Shown here: piece by piece, positions 1 to 7,275 of the stretch | How the letters are laid out: every line of letters starts with the position of its first letter | How positions within the stretch are numbered: the stretch's first letter is position 1 | NCBI GenBank assembly: GCA_035649235.1 | Contig: DASRJX010000086.1 | Coordinates: 1 to 21,554, forward strand | Length of the DNA stretch: 21,554 bases | Origin: DASRJX01 sp035649235 | Lineage (GTDB): Bacteria > Acidobacteriota > Polarisedimenticolia > Gp22-AA2 | Direction: 5' to 3' | Notes under the pieces: model-generated | Seen by the model: the letters and a program-made list of their open reading frames with translations, nothing else | What the model was told of the DNA's origin: nothing | The model's database searches: none | Position numbers and translations under genes: made by a program

Positions 1-656
1 TGGGGGCCGAGGCGGCGAACGCCCTGCTCAAGACGCTCGAGGAGCCGCCGGAGCACGCGATCCTCGTGCTGCTGACGCCCTCCCATCACGCGCTCCTGCC
101 GACGCTGCGCTCGCGCTGCCAGGCGGTGCCGTTCCTGCCGATCCCGGCCGGGACGATCGCCGCGTTCCTGCAGGCCGAGCACGGGATGGCGGAGGAGGAG
201 GCGAGGTTCCGCGCCGCCCTCGCCGGCGGCCGCATCGGCACAGCAGCCGATCTCGATCTCGAGGCTTTCCGCGAGCGCCGCGAGGCGCTCCTGACCCGTC
301 TCGAGTCGTTCCTGCGGCCGCCCGATGCCGGGCAGGCCGTGGCGCGCGCCGAGGAGCTGGCCAAGAGCGGCGAGAGCGGCGAGGCCGATCTGGAGATCCT
401 CGGCTCGCTCCTGAGGGATCGGATGATCCTGCGGGCCGCGGGACCCGGCGCCCCCGGTCTCGTTCATGCCGACATCGCCAGGCGCCTGTTGAACCTGCCG
501 GCTCGTGACGGCCGGGACGGGACGGACCCGGTCCTCCGGCTCGAGTCCGCCCTCGAAGGCATCCGGCGCAAGGGCAACAGGCAGCTCCTGATCGAGGACG
601 TCTTCCTCGAGCTCCTTCCGGACGACGGGAGCTCCGCCGCGCGCCCGGTGCCGTGA
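1..656 (+). CDS. holB: DNA polymerase III subunit delta' (C-terminal part, 5' end outside window)
   Basis: This is the 3' part of the clamp-loader subunit delta', which works with delta and gamma/tau to load the sliding clamp onto primed DNA in the cytoplasm. The open frame runs from the window edge (first full codon at position 3) to TGA at 654-656, giving about 217 visible residues. The first visible residues include NALLKTLEEPP, followed by the hydrophobic strand ILVLLT and the sensor-like LLPTLRSRCQ. This order is typical of HolB and related AAA+ clamp-loader subunits. The remainder is a helical C-terminal region with little motif content, as usual in delta'. The Walker A and zinc regions lie upstream of the window and cannot be checked. 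The next gene starts only 6 nt after the stop on the same strand, suggesting co-transcription. DnaX (gamma/tau) is the main alternative, but the short tail after the AAA+ region favours delta'. Confidence 0.88.
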   Translation, partial: GAEAANALLKTLEEPPEHAILVLLTPSHHALLPTLRSRCQAVPFLPIPAGTIAAFLQAEHGMAEEEARFRAALAGGRIGTAADLDLEAFRERREALLTRLESFLRPPDAGQAVARAEELAKSGESGEADLEILGSLLRDRMILRAAGPGAPGLVHADIARRLLNLPARDGRDGTDPVLRLESALEGIRRKGNRQLLIEDVFLELLPDDGSSAARPVP

Positions 657-662
657 CCGCCC

Positions 663-2399
663 GTGGGGCTGATCCTCCGCTACCTGCGCGCCTATAGGCG
701 ATCGTTCCTCCTGGGGCTCGTGTGCCTCGTCGCCACGAACGCCCTGACGCTCCTCATCCCCTGGCTCCTGAAGGAGGCCGTGGACTCCATCGAGGCCCAC
801 GGCGTGCTGGCCGCGGGGAGGGTCGCCCGCTACGCCGGTCTGGTCGTGGTGGTCGGCCTGGCGCTCGCCGTCGTCCGTACCTGGTCGCGCCTCCACATCC
901 TCGGCGCCTCGCGGAGAGTGGTCGCCGATGTCAGGGAGCGGCTTTTCGCGCACCTCCAGACCCTGCCGGCGTCGTTCTATGCGCGCCATCGCACCGGGGA
1001 CCTCATGTCCCGCGCCGTGAACGACCTCCTGCTCCTCCGCTCGCTGTTCGGGCCGGGCGTCCTGTACGTCGTCAACGTGGCGCTCCTGTACACGGCAGGG
1101 CTCGGGATGATGCTGGCCCTCGATCCCTCCCTGACGCTCGCAGCCGTCCTCCCCTGCCCAATCCTGCTGCTCGCAGTCTGGCGCCTGAGCCACACGATCC
1201 ACAGGCGCAGCAACGCGGCGCAGGAGCAGCTGGCGGAGATCAGCAACAAGGCGCAGGAGAACCTGACGGGCATCAACCAGGTGAAGGCCTACGTGCGCGA
1301 GCGGGCGGAGATCGAGTCGTTCGGCCTCCTGAGCGCCGAGTACCGCCGGCGCAACCTCTCCCTGGCGCGCGCGCGCGGGCTCATCGTCACCCTGATGGGA
1401 GGGCTCGCCGGCCTGAGCACGATCATCGTCCTGTTCCTCGGCGGCTGGCACGTCGTCGAGCACCGGCTGACGCGGGGCGGGCTGCTGGCGTTCATGTCCT
1501 ACCTGGCGATCTTCACCAGCCCGACGATCATGATGGGCTGGGTCCTCGGCGTCCTGCAGCGAGGTCTGGGGGCCATCCGGAGGGTGGAGGAAATCCTCGG
1601 GGAGTCGAGCGATCTTCCTGGCGATCGCGTCGGCGGCCCGGACCCCGGTCTGCAGGGCGCCGTCCGCTTCCGAGGCCTGACGTTCGCCTTCCCCGGCGGT
1701 CCTCCCGTCCTGCGGGACATCGATCTCGACGTCCCGAAAGGGAGCATGATCGGGGTCGTCGGCCGGGTCGGCTCGGGGAAGTCGGCCCTCCTCCAGCTCC
1801 TCGGGGCGGTCCACTGCGCGCCGCCGGGCACGCTTCTGCTCGACGGCCGCGACATCAACTCTCTGCCTACCTCCGGCGTGCGGGCCCAGGTCGCCATGGT
1901 GCCGCAGGAGACTTTCCTGTTCTCACGCAGCATCGCCGACAACATCGCCCTGGGCCGTCCCGGGGCGTCCCGCGAGCGGATCGAGGAGGTCGCCCGCACC
2001 GCCCAGCTGACCCGCGACCTGGATCAGTTCCCGGAGGGGCTCGACACCCGCGTCGGCGAGCGAGGCATCACCCTCTCCGGAGGCCAACGCCAGCGGGTGG
2101 CGCTGGCCCGCGCCCTGCTGATGGATCCGAAGATCCTGGTGCTCGACGATGCCCTGAGCAGCGTCGACGCCGACACCGAGGAGGCGATCCTCGGCGCGCT
2201 GCGCTCCTACTTCCAGGATCGCACCACCTTCGTCGTCTCCCACCGGGTCTCCACCGTGCTCTCAGCCGATCGCGTCGTCGTCCTCGAGGCCGGCCGTATG
2301 GCCGAGGCCGGCACGGTTCAGGAGCTGCTGGCTCTGGACGGCCTCTTCGCCCGCATGCACCAGCAGCAGCAGATCGAGCGCGAGCTGGAGGCCTTGTGA
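663..2399 (+). CDS. ABC exporter half-transporter with degenerate catalytic site (heterodimer subunit A, MdlA/TM287-like)
   Basis: A 578-residue half-transporter with an N-terminal six-helix exporter domain (about residues 1-320) and a C-terminal ATPase domain (about 335-578). Visible ATPase motifs are Walker A GRVGSGKS (367-374), Q-loop VPQETFLF, signature LSGGQ (471-475), Walker B ILVLDD (491-496) and switch SHR. The residue after the Walker B aspartate, normally the catalytic glutamate, is Asp496. That substitution is typical of the degenerate subunit of heterodimeric exporters such as TM287/288, BmrCD, LmrCD and E. coli MdlAB. The start is GTG at 663, 6 nt after holB; no Shine-Dalgarno is evident, so translation may depend on coupling. 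The stop overlaps the start of the partner gene (GTGA at 2396-2399). It probably exports a lipid, drug or peptide across the inner membrane, but the substrate cannot be read from sequence. Confidence 0.93.
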   Translation: MGLILRYLRAYRRSFLLGLVCLVATNALTLLIPWLLKEAVDSIEAHGVLAAGRVARYAGLVVVVGLALAVVRTWSRLHILGASRRVVADVRERLFAHLQTLPASFYARHRTGDLMSRAVNDLLLLRSLFGPGVLYVVNVALLYTAGLGMMLALDPSLTLAAVLPCPILLLAVWRLSHTIHRRSNAAQEQLAEISNKAQENLTGINQVKAYVRERAEIESFGLLSAEYRRRNLSLARARGLIVTLMGGLAGLSTIIVLFLGGWHVVEHRLTRGGLLAFMSYLAIFTSPTIMMGWVLGVLQRGLGAIRRVEEILGESSDLPGDRVGGPDPGLQGAVRFRGLTFAFPGGPPVLRDIDLDVPKGSMIGVVGRVGSGKSALLQLLGAVHCAPPGTLLLDGRDINSLPTSGVRAQVAMVPQETFLFSRSIADNIALGRPGASRERIEEVARTAQLTRDLDQFPEGLDTRVGERGITLSGGQRQRVALARALLMDPKILVLDDALSSVDADTEEAILGALRSYFQDRTTFVVSHRVSTVLSADRVVVLEAGRMAEAGTVQELLALDGLFARMHQQQQIERELEAL

Positions 2400-4255
2400 G
2401 CCACGGTTCTGCGACCTCCGCGCCGCACGACGACGAAGTCGTCGGCAAGGCCTACGACGCCCGCCTCGTCCGGCGTCTCCTGGAGTTCGTCCTCCCCGAG
2501 ACCCCGCTCATGGCCGTCTCGGTCGCGTTCATGCTCGTCGTCATGGCGGCGCAGCTGGCCCAGCCCTATCTCATGAAGGTGTTCATCGACGACCACGTCG
2601 TCAGCGGCAGGATGGCGGGGGTCACCGGGCTCGCGATCCTCTATCTGCTCGTGTTCGCGGTCGAGATGCTGGCCCGGTTCGGGCAGCTCTACAGCATGGA
2701 GCGCACGGGACAGAACGTGATCCTGGCCCTCCGCAACCGCGTGTTCGCGCACTTCCAGGCCCTCGATTCGGCGTTCTTCGACCGCCACCCGGTCGGCCGG
2801 CTCATGACCCGGGTCACGACGGACGTCGAGTCCCTCGCCGACCTCTTCGCCTCGGGCGCCGTGTCGCTCCTGGGCGACCTAGTCAAGCTGCTGGCCATCG
2901 TCGCCCTGATGCTGTGGCTCGACTGGCGCCTGGCGCTCGTGACCTTCACCGTCATGCCGATCCTCTTCGTCCTGTCCGTCGCCTTCCGGGGCCGCATCCG
3001 GCAGATGTACCGCGAGGTGAGGCGCCGCATCGCGCGCATCAACGCCTACCTTCAGGAAGCCATTGGCGGCATGCTCCTGGTGCAGCTGTTCCGCCGCGAA
3101 GCCGAGGACCGCCGCGAGTTCGAGCGGATCAACCGCGACCACCGCGACGCCGAGGTCCACTCGGTCGTGTTCGAGTCCGCCTTCTCGGCGATCGTGGAGC
3201 TGGTCGGCAACCTCGCTACCGCGGCCATCATCTGGTACGGGGGGGGACGGTCGCTGGCGGGGGCGCTCTCCTTCGGCACCCTGGTCGCCTTCCTGCAGTA
3301 CACGGAGCGCTTCTTCGGGCCGATCCGCGATCTGTCCGGGTTCTACGCCGTGCTACAGGCCGCCATGGCCTCGCTCGAGCGCATCTTCTCGCTCCTCGAC
3401 ACCGCGCCCTCGATCGCCACGGCGGAGCAGGCCCCCGGTGCTGCCGCCGATCTGGCGGGCCCGGGCCGGATCGTGTTCGACGCCGTCCACTTCTCCTACG
3501 TTCCCGGGGAGGAGGTCCTGCGGAACGTCAGCTTCACCGTCGAGCCGGGCGAGACCGTGGCCCTGGTCGGGGCGACCGGCGCCGGCAAGACGACGGTCAT
3601 CAAGCTGCTGATCCGGCTGTACGATCCGACCTCCGGCGCGATTGTCCTGGACGGCAGGCCCCTGGGCGGCGTGCCCCTCGAGGCGCTGCGGCGCCACGTC
3701 GGCGTCGTGATGCAGGACCACTTCCTGGTCACCGGCACGATCGCCGACAACATCGCCTTCGGCGATCGCTCGCTGTCGCGCGAGCGTCTCGAGGCGGCGG
3801 CGCGGATGGTGCACGCGGACACCTTCATCCGCGGCCTTCCCCGAGGCTATGACGAGGCGGTGCGGGAGCGGGGTGGCAACCTGTCGGTCGGGCAGAAACA
3901 ACTCCTGTCGTTTGCCCGCGCCGTCGCCTCGGGGCCTTCCATCCTGGTGCTCGACGAAGCCACCTCCTCGGTCGACACCGAGACGGAGCGGCTCATCCAG
4001 GACGCGCTCGCGCGGCTGCTCCGGGGCCGCACCTCGATCATCGTCGCCCACCGCCTGTCGACGATCCTCTCGGCCGACCGCATCCTCGTGTTCCATCACG
4101 GCCGCCTGGCGGAGCAGGGCCGTCACCGCGATCTCCTCGCCCGCCGCGGCATCTACCATCGGCTGTACCAGCTGCAATTCGGGACGCGGGAGAGCGGTCA
4201 GGCTCCGGCCACGGAGACTGCGGCCGGAGCCGTTCAGAGCCCGTCCCAGCCGTAG
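2396..4255 (+). CDS. ABC exporter half-transporter with canonical catalytic Glu (heterodimer subunit B)
   Basis: A 619-residue partner of the preceding half-transporter. It has a membrane domain at about residues 30-345 and an ATPase domain at about 360-600. Motifs are Walker A GATGAGKT (392-399), Q-loop VMQDHFLV, signature LSVGQ (496-500), Walker B ILVLDEA with catalytic Glu521, and switch AHR. The signature departs from LSGGQ, whereas the partner keeps it. Pairing this Walker site with the partner's normal signature gives one complete ATP site, and the reverse pairing gives the degenerate one. The start is GTG at 2396, overlapping the upstream stop as GTGA, with GGAGG at 2387-2391 four nt before it. 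The frame stays open far upstream (to 722), but that extension is a shadow of the first ABC gene. The last 22 bases overlap the end of the convergent atl gene. Substrate is unknown. Confidence 0.93.
   Translation: MSHGSATSAPHDDEVVGKAYDARLVRRLLEFVLPETPLMAVSVAFMLVVMAAQLAQPYLMKVFIDDHVVSGRMAGVTGLAILYLLVFAVEMLARFGQLYSMERTGQNVILALRNRVFAHFQALDSAFFDRHPVGRLMTRVTTDVESLADLFASGAVSLLGDLVKLLAIVALMLWLDWRLALVTFTVMPILFVLSVAFRGRIRQMYREVRRRIARINAYLQEAIGGMLLVQLFRREAEDRREFERINRDHRDAEVHSVVFESAFSAIVELVGNLATAAIIWYGGGRSLAGALSFGTLVAFLQYTERFFGPIRDLSGFYAVLQAAMASLERIFSLLDTAPSIATAEQAPGAAADLAGPGRIVFDAVHFSYVPGEEVLRNVSFTVEPGETVALVGATGAGKTTVIKLLIRLYDPTSGAIVLDGRPLGGVPLEALRRHVGVVMQDHFLVTGTIADNIAFGDRSLSRERLEAAARMVHADTFIRGLPRGYDEAVRERGGNLSVGQKQLLSFARAVASGPSILVLDEATSSVDTETERLIQDALARLLRGRTSIIVAHRLSTILSADRILVFHHGRLAEQGRHRDLLARRGIYHRLYQLQFGTRESGQAPATETAAGAVQSPSQP
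4201..4231. terminator. Inverted repeat at a convergent gene junction (possible bidirectional terminator)
   Basis: The perfect 10-bp arms ggctccggcc (4201-4210) and ggccggagcc (4222-4231) enclose an 11-nt loop. The hairpin lies within the last codons of the second ABC gene and begins 2 nt beyond the stop of atl on the minus strand. No run of T follows on either side, so it is not a textbook intrinsic terminator. It may instead stall or stabilise both 3' ends. Confidence 0.45.
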
Positions 4256-4605
4256 TGCTTCAGATCAATTCGGCCTGCGCGCGAGATCGCCACGCCATCA
4301 CGGCGCAGCAGCCGGATTTGGCGGAGCCCCTCTCCGACCGCGTCCCCGGCGCGCGGGCTGATCCGTCCCTGCGCGTTGATCACGCGTTGCCAGGGCACCG
4401 GCCTGCCGCGGATCCGAAGCCCCTGGGGGAGCGCGTGCAGGGCCCATCCCGCCAGGCGGGCCGCGCCGGGCATCCCGGCCAGACGGGCGACTTGCCCGTA
4501 GGTCGCCACCCGCCCTGGCGGGATGCGCGCCACAACCTCGTAGAGCCTCCGAAACGCGCCGGATCTCCTGCCGGCCGCGGACGCGGCGAACGCGCTCCGT
4601 TTCAT
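4234..4605 (-). CDS. atl: Alkyltransferase-like protein (ATL), Trp in place of the reactive Cys
   Basis: A 123-residue protein matching the DNA-binding and active-site domain of O6-alkylguanine-DNA alkyltransferases. The family motif PCHRV reads PWQRV (71-75), so the acceptor cysteine is Trp72, the hallmark of ATL proteins. Other conserved features are PGRVATYGQVA (30-40) with the flipping-helix Tyr36, Arg50 in the position of the intercalating arginine finger, and RVINAQGRIS after the active site. ATLs such as E. coli Atl (YbaZ) and S. pombe Atl1 bind O6-alkylguanine without repairing it and channel the lesion to nucleotide excision repair. The length matches stand-alone ATLs of about 100-130 residues. 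The start is ATG at 4605; no strong Shine-Dalgarno is seen. The gene converges on the ABC pair with a 22-bp overlap. The only real alternative, a repair-active methyltransferase, is excluded by the missing cysteine. Confidence 0.88.
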   Translation of the reverse strand: MKRSAFAASAAGRRSGAFRRLYEVVARIPPGRVATYGQVARLAGMPGAARLAGWALHALPQGLRIRGRPVPWQRVINAQGRISPRAGDAVGEGLRQIRLLRRDGVAISRAGRIDLKHYGWDGL

Positions 4606-4714
4606 GGCCGTGGAGCCTCGTGCTGCGGGCCCATGGGACGCGGTCCGCCAGCAGGCTCCGTCGCGCGACGCACGCTTCCTGCCATTCCGCGATAACGACT
4701 GAAGGCCTCAGGCT
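4606..4714. other. Short intergenic region between STAS gene and atl
   Basis: A 109-nt stretch between two minus-strand genes. I see no strong promoter, U-tract terminator or further reading frame. Near its right end is a weak palindrome around ctgaaggcctcag (about 4699-4711), just past the STAS gene stop, which could be a minor 3'-end hairpin. It contributes no clear Shine-Dalgarno for atl. Confidence 0.4.
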
Positions 4715-5092
4715 CTAAGCGCCAAAGGACGCCAGCGCCGGGCCCTCCTCGTCGAAGATCCTGAAGACGCGCGTCAGGTGGAGCATCTCGAGAAGGTCGC
4801 GCACCTTGCCACGGGGGCGCAACAAGAGGATGTCGCCCCCCTTGTCCAGCGTGCGCTTGCGGCAGGCGATCAGCTCCCCGAGCCCGGCGCTGTCGAGGAA
4901 CGTGACCTGGCCGAGGTCCAGCACGATATGCCGGCAGCCCTGCTCCAGGAGGCGCCGCAGCGTGTCTCCCAGGTCCGAGAGCCTTTGGCCGCTCAGGTCG
5001 AGGGGCTGTGCCAGAACGTCCCCAGCCAGTGTGAACTCCCCCCTGAGCTCGATGATCCTGGCGCTCCCCTCCTGGCGCACGGAGATGCCCAT
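4715..5092 (-). CDS. STAS-domain anti-sigma factor antagonist (SpoIIAA/RsbV-like)
   Basis: A 125-residue single STAS domain. In partner-switching systems such proteins bind an anti-sigma kinase when unphosphorylated and so release a sigma factor or other target. The key loop reads VTFLDSAGLGEL, with Asp67-Ser68. Ser68 is the residue phosphorylated by the cognate kinase in SpoIIAA and RsbV. The strands HIVLDLG and GGDILLL and the C-terminal helix pair with VFRIFDEEGPAL complete the fold. Between the first strands (LRGEF) and the first helix (LGDTLRRLLEQG) there are roughly 12-15 extra residues (about 24-38) compared with SpoIIAA. The start is ATG at 5092, with GGGAGG (5097-5102 on the complement) four nt upstream. 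No kinase, phosphatase or sigma factor gene lies in the window, so the partners must be elsewhere. Confidence 0.85.
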   Translation of the reverse strand: MGISVRQEGSARIIELRGEFTLAGDVLAQPLDLSGQRLSDLGDTLRRLLEQGCRHIVLDLGQVTFLDSAGLGELIACRKRTLDKGGDILLLRPRGKVRDLLEMLHLTRVFRIFDEEGPALASFGA

Positions 5093-5223
5093 CTCGCCTC
5101 CCGGTCGCGTCGCGACGCTTCGGTAAGTCTATCGCACCGGCGCTGAGGGCGCGCTACAGAATGGGCGGCCGGTGATGTCCGACCGCGCCGGGCGGCCCCG
5201 AGGTGAAACGACCCTGAACGCGC

Positions 5224-5907
5224 TCAGTTGTGAATGTAGAGAACGCGTGCTTCCTTCCCGAGGCGGATCGTTTTCTTGGTGGGGACGTGCGGATGGTCAC
5301 TGAACCAGTCGGGGATCTTGCTTTCGATGTTGTAGTGGCCGATGACTTTCTCGATGAACACCCCATCCGCGTCGTACGCCCGGCTGTCGAAGCCCACCTC
5401 TTGCGCAATCGATCGACGGATGATGAAGTTGCCGATGTCGATGCGCCACTTCTTCGGCAGGGAATCGAAAACATGGTAGTCATCGCGCCAGATCCGGCCA
5501 GGATTCCGGTGACTATGGATCATGTTGCAAATGACGAGATCCAGCTTCTGCCGACGGATTCGCTTGAACATGTACTCGGTGAATTTCGGCACGTAATAGT
5601 TGTCGTCGTTGGTGAACATGATGAACTCCGAGCTCGCCCGATCGAGCCCATAGCCGCGCGGCGAGTGACCGTAGTCGTTGTGCCTCGTCGGAGTTTCGAG
5701 CATTTCGATCCGTGGATTCGACTCGACGTAGCGCCCAACTTCGGCACGCATTTGAGGATCCGGCCCGTCGTGCACCAGCAGGAGATGCCAGTTCTGCAGC
5801 GTCTGGCAGAGGAGCGAATGGATCAAAACGTGAACGGATCGATAGTTCTGATAGCTGGCCGCGATGATCGTCAATTCGATGGGACTCAGGTTGGCCGGGT
5901 CCCTCAT
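5224..5907 (-). CDS. Family-2 (GT-A fold) glycosyltransferase, compositionally foreign
   Basis: A 227-residue soluble protein with the GT2 layout. It has an N-terminal strand ELTIIAASYQN (11-21), VHDGPD (45-50) for nucleotide binding, and FTNDDN (98-103) as the metal-binding DxD-like motif. A later acidic stretch, YDADGVFIE (178-186), is where the catalytic base is expected. There is no signal peptide or membrane segment. It probably moves a sugar from a nucleotide-sugar donor onto an unidentified acceptor. The start is ATG at 5907, with AGAGGG four nt upstream. Its base composition is clearly lower in G+C than its neighbours: two sampled 60-base lines have 30 and 33 G+C, against 45 in one sampled line of aroC. 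No other sugar or polysaccharide genes lie nearby. The composition suggests recent transfer, but no integrase, IS or repeat marks the boundaries. Confidence 0.82.
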   Translation of the reverse strand: MRDPANLSPIELTIIAASYQNYRSVHVLIHSLLCQTLQNWHLLLVHDGPDPQMRAEVGRYVESNPRIEMLETPTRHNDYGHSPRGYGLDRASSEFIMFTNDDNYYVPKFTEYMFKRIRRQKLDLVICNMIHSHRNPGRIWRDDYHVFDSLPKKWRIDIGNFIIRRSIAQEVGFDSRAYDADGVFIEKVIGHYNIESKIPDWFSDHPHVPTKKTIRLGKEARVLYIHN

Positions 5908-5971
5908 GATTCCCTCTCTTGATTCGCGCGTCTAGGATTCGGAGAGCTCATCGAGCTCCGGCCCCTCGCCT

Positions 5972-7141
5972 TCAATACTCGCGCAGGGCGTCGAGGAAGG
6001 CGCGATGGTTGCGGGCTGTCTCGGCGAGCGAGTCGCCACCGAACTTCTCGAGGCAGGCGGAGGCGAGGACGTAGGCGGTCATCGCCTCGCCGATGACCCC
6101 GGCGGCGGCGATGGCGGAGACGTCGGTGCGTTCGACCTGGGCGTCGAACGGCTCCTTGGTCGCGAGGTCGGCGCTCGCGAGCGGACGCGGCAGCGTGGAG
6201 AGCGGCTTGACTTCGACCCGCGCCCGGATCTCCTCGCCGTTGCTGATCCCCCCCTCGATGCCACCGGCATGATTCGTGGGCCTTCGGAAGCGGCGGCCGG
6301 CGGGGTCGTACTCGATCGGATCGTGGAACTCCGATCCGTGCGCCGCCGAGGCGCCGGCCCCGGCGCCGATCGACACTCCGCGGATCGACGGGATTGACCC
6401 GAGCGCGGCCATGAGGCGGGTACTCAGACGCTGGTCCCAGTGGCGGTGGCTGCCGAGGCCGGGCGGAACGCCGCGCGCCACGACCTGGAAAGCGCCTCCG
6501 ACCGAGTCCCCCGCCGTCTTCGCCCGGTCGATCTCCTCGATCATGCGCTGCTCAAGATCCGGGTCGGCGCAGCGCAGCGCCGTCCCCTCCGCGGTGCCGA
6601 TCGCTTCCCAGGACGTCTCGGCGCCGGGAGGATAGGCGACGGGACCGAGGGCTATCGTGTGACTCCGGATCGCCATGCCCAGGGCCTCCAGGAAAACCCG
6701 GCAGACGGCCCCCACGGCGACGCGCGCGGTCGTCTCGCGCGCCGAGGCGCGCTCCAGGATGTCGCGGGCGTCGTGGGTGCCGTATTTCAGTGCCCCCGCC
6801 AAGTCGGCGTGGCCGGGACGGGGGCGGGTCACGCGGCGCAGGGCCTCGTCGTCCCCTTCCACCGGCTCCACCGACATCGCGGTCCGCCAGTTCTCCCAGT
6901 CTCGATTCGGAATGAGGAGGCCGATCGGGCTGCCGAGCGTGCGCCCGAGGCGGACGCCGGAGAGGATCTGCACTCGATCCTGCTCGATCTTCATGCGCGC
7001 CCCGCGGCCGTAGCCCTGCTGCCGGCGCGCCAGCTGCCGGTCGATGTCGGCTGCCCCGAGCGCAAGCCCGGCGGGGATCCCGTCCAGGATCGCTACGAGC
7101 GCCTGCCCGTGCGATTCCCCTGCGGTCAGAAAGCGCAGCAT
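5972..7141 (-). CDS. aroC: Chorismate synthase
   Basis: A 389-residue enzyme that converts 5-enolpyruvylshikimate 3-phosphate to chorismate with reduced FMN, the last common step to aromatic amino acids and folate. Signatures are TAGESHG (6-12, His11), RRQQGYGRGARM (39-50), PRPGHADLAGALKYG (107-121, His111), RASARETTARVA (131-142) and NHAGGIEGGISNGE (290-303). The C-terminal RTDVSAIAAAGVIGEAM (338-354) carries the conserved Asp340. Length is normal for the bacterial enzyme. The ATG at 7141 begins exactly at the conserved N-terminus. No Shine-Dalgarno precedes it, but TATAAT lies 7 nt upstream, suggesting a leaderless transcript. The gene is divergent from the M20 operon and is followed after 64 nt by the glycosyltransferase. 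Confidence 0.97.
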   Translation of the reverse strand: MLRFLTAGESHGQALVAILDGIPAGLALGAADIDRQLARRQQGYGRGARMKIEQDRVQILSGVRLGRTLGSPIGLLIPNRDWENWRTAMSVEPVEGDDEALRRVTRPRPGHADLAGALKYGTHDARDILERASARETTARVAVGAVCRVFLEALGMAIRSHTIALGPVAYPPGAETSWEAIGTAEGTALRCADPDLEQRMIEEIDRAKTAGDSVGGAFQVVARGVPPGLGSHRHWDQRLSTRLMAALGSIPSIRGVSIGAGAGASAAHGSEFHDPIEYDPAGRRFRRPTNHAGGIEGGISNGEEIRARVEVKPLSTLPRPLASADLATKEPFDAQVERTDVSAIAAAGVIGEAMTAYVLASACLEKFGGDSLAETARNHRAFLDALREY

Positions 7142-7148
7142 CGGCCGG

Positions 7149-7154
7149 ATTATA
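7149..7154 (-). promoter_or_regulatory. Perfect TATAAT -10 box for aroC (possible leaderless transcript)
   Basis: On the minus strand the sequence reads TATAAT, then seven bases, then the aroC ATG at 7141. If this is the -10 box, transcription would begin at or next to the A of the start codon. I see no good -35 at the normal distance (a GAATAA-like hexamer only) and no Shine-Dalgarno, which fits leaderless initiation but does not prove it. Confidence 0.5.
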
Positions 7155-7203
7155 TGCGCAGGGAGGTCGTGTTATTCCGGCGGGCCTGCCGGGGTCCTGA
7201 CCG

Positions 7204-7232
7204 TTGACGCCGCTTCGGGGTGCGGCTATGCT
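7204..7232 (+). promoter_or_regulatory. Sigma70-type promoter for the M20-cstA-nnr-GNAT-tsaE operon
   Basis: TTGACG (7204-7209), a 17-nt spacer, then TATGCT (7227-7232). The predicted start near 7239 gives a leader of about 37 nt, ending in GGAAGGAG at 7263-7270 five nt before the ATG at 7276. Spacing and orientation are ideal for the downstream gene. Confidence 0.6.
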
Positions 7233-7275
7233 CCCGGCCGGCTCCGATCCAGGACCCGATGTGGAAGGAGATCGC

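Noticed and set aside
722..2395. Upstream extension of the second ABC gene's reading frame
   Set aside because: Arg/Pro/Gly-rich translation overlapping the first ABC gene; the real start is the GTG at 2396 with GGAGG and stop-start coupling.
4255..4695. 146-codon plus-strand open frame opposite atl
   Set aside because: Antisense to a protein with clear ATL motifs; composition is a coding shadow.
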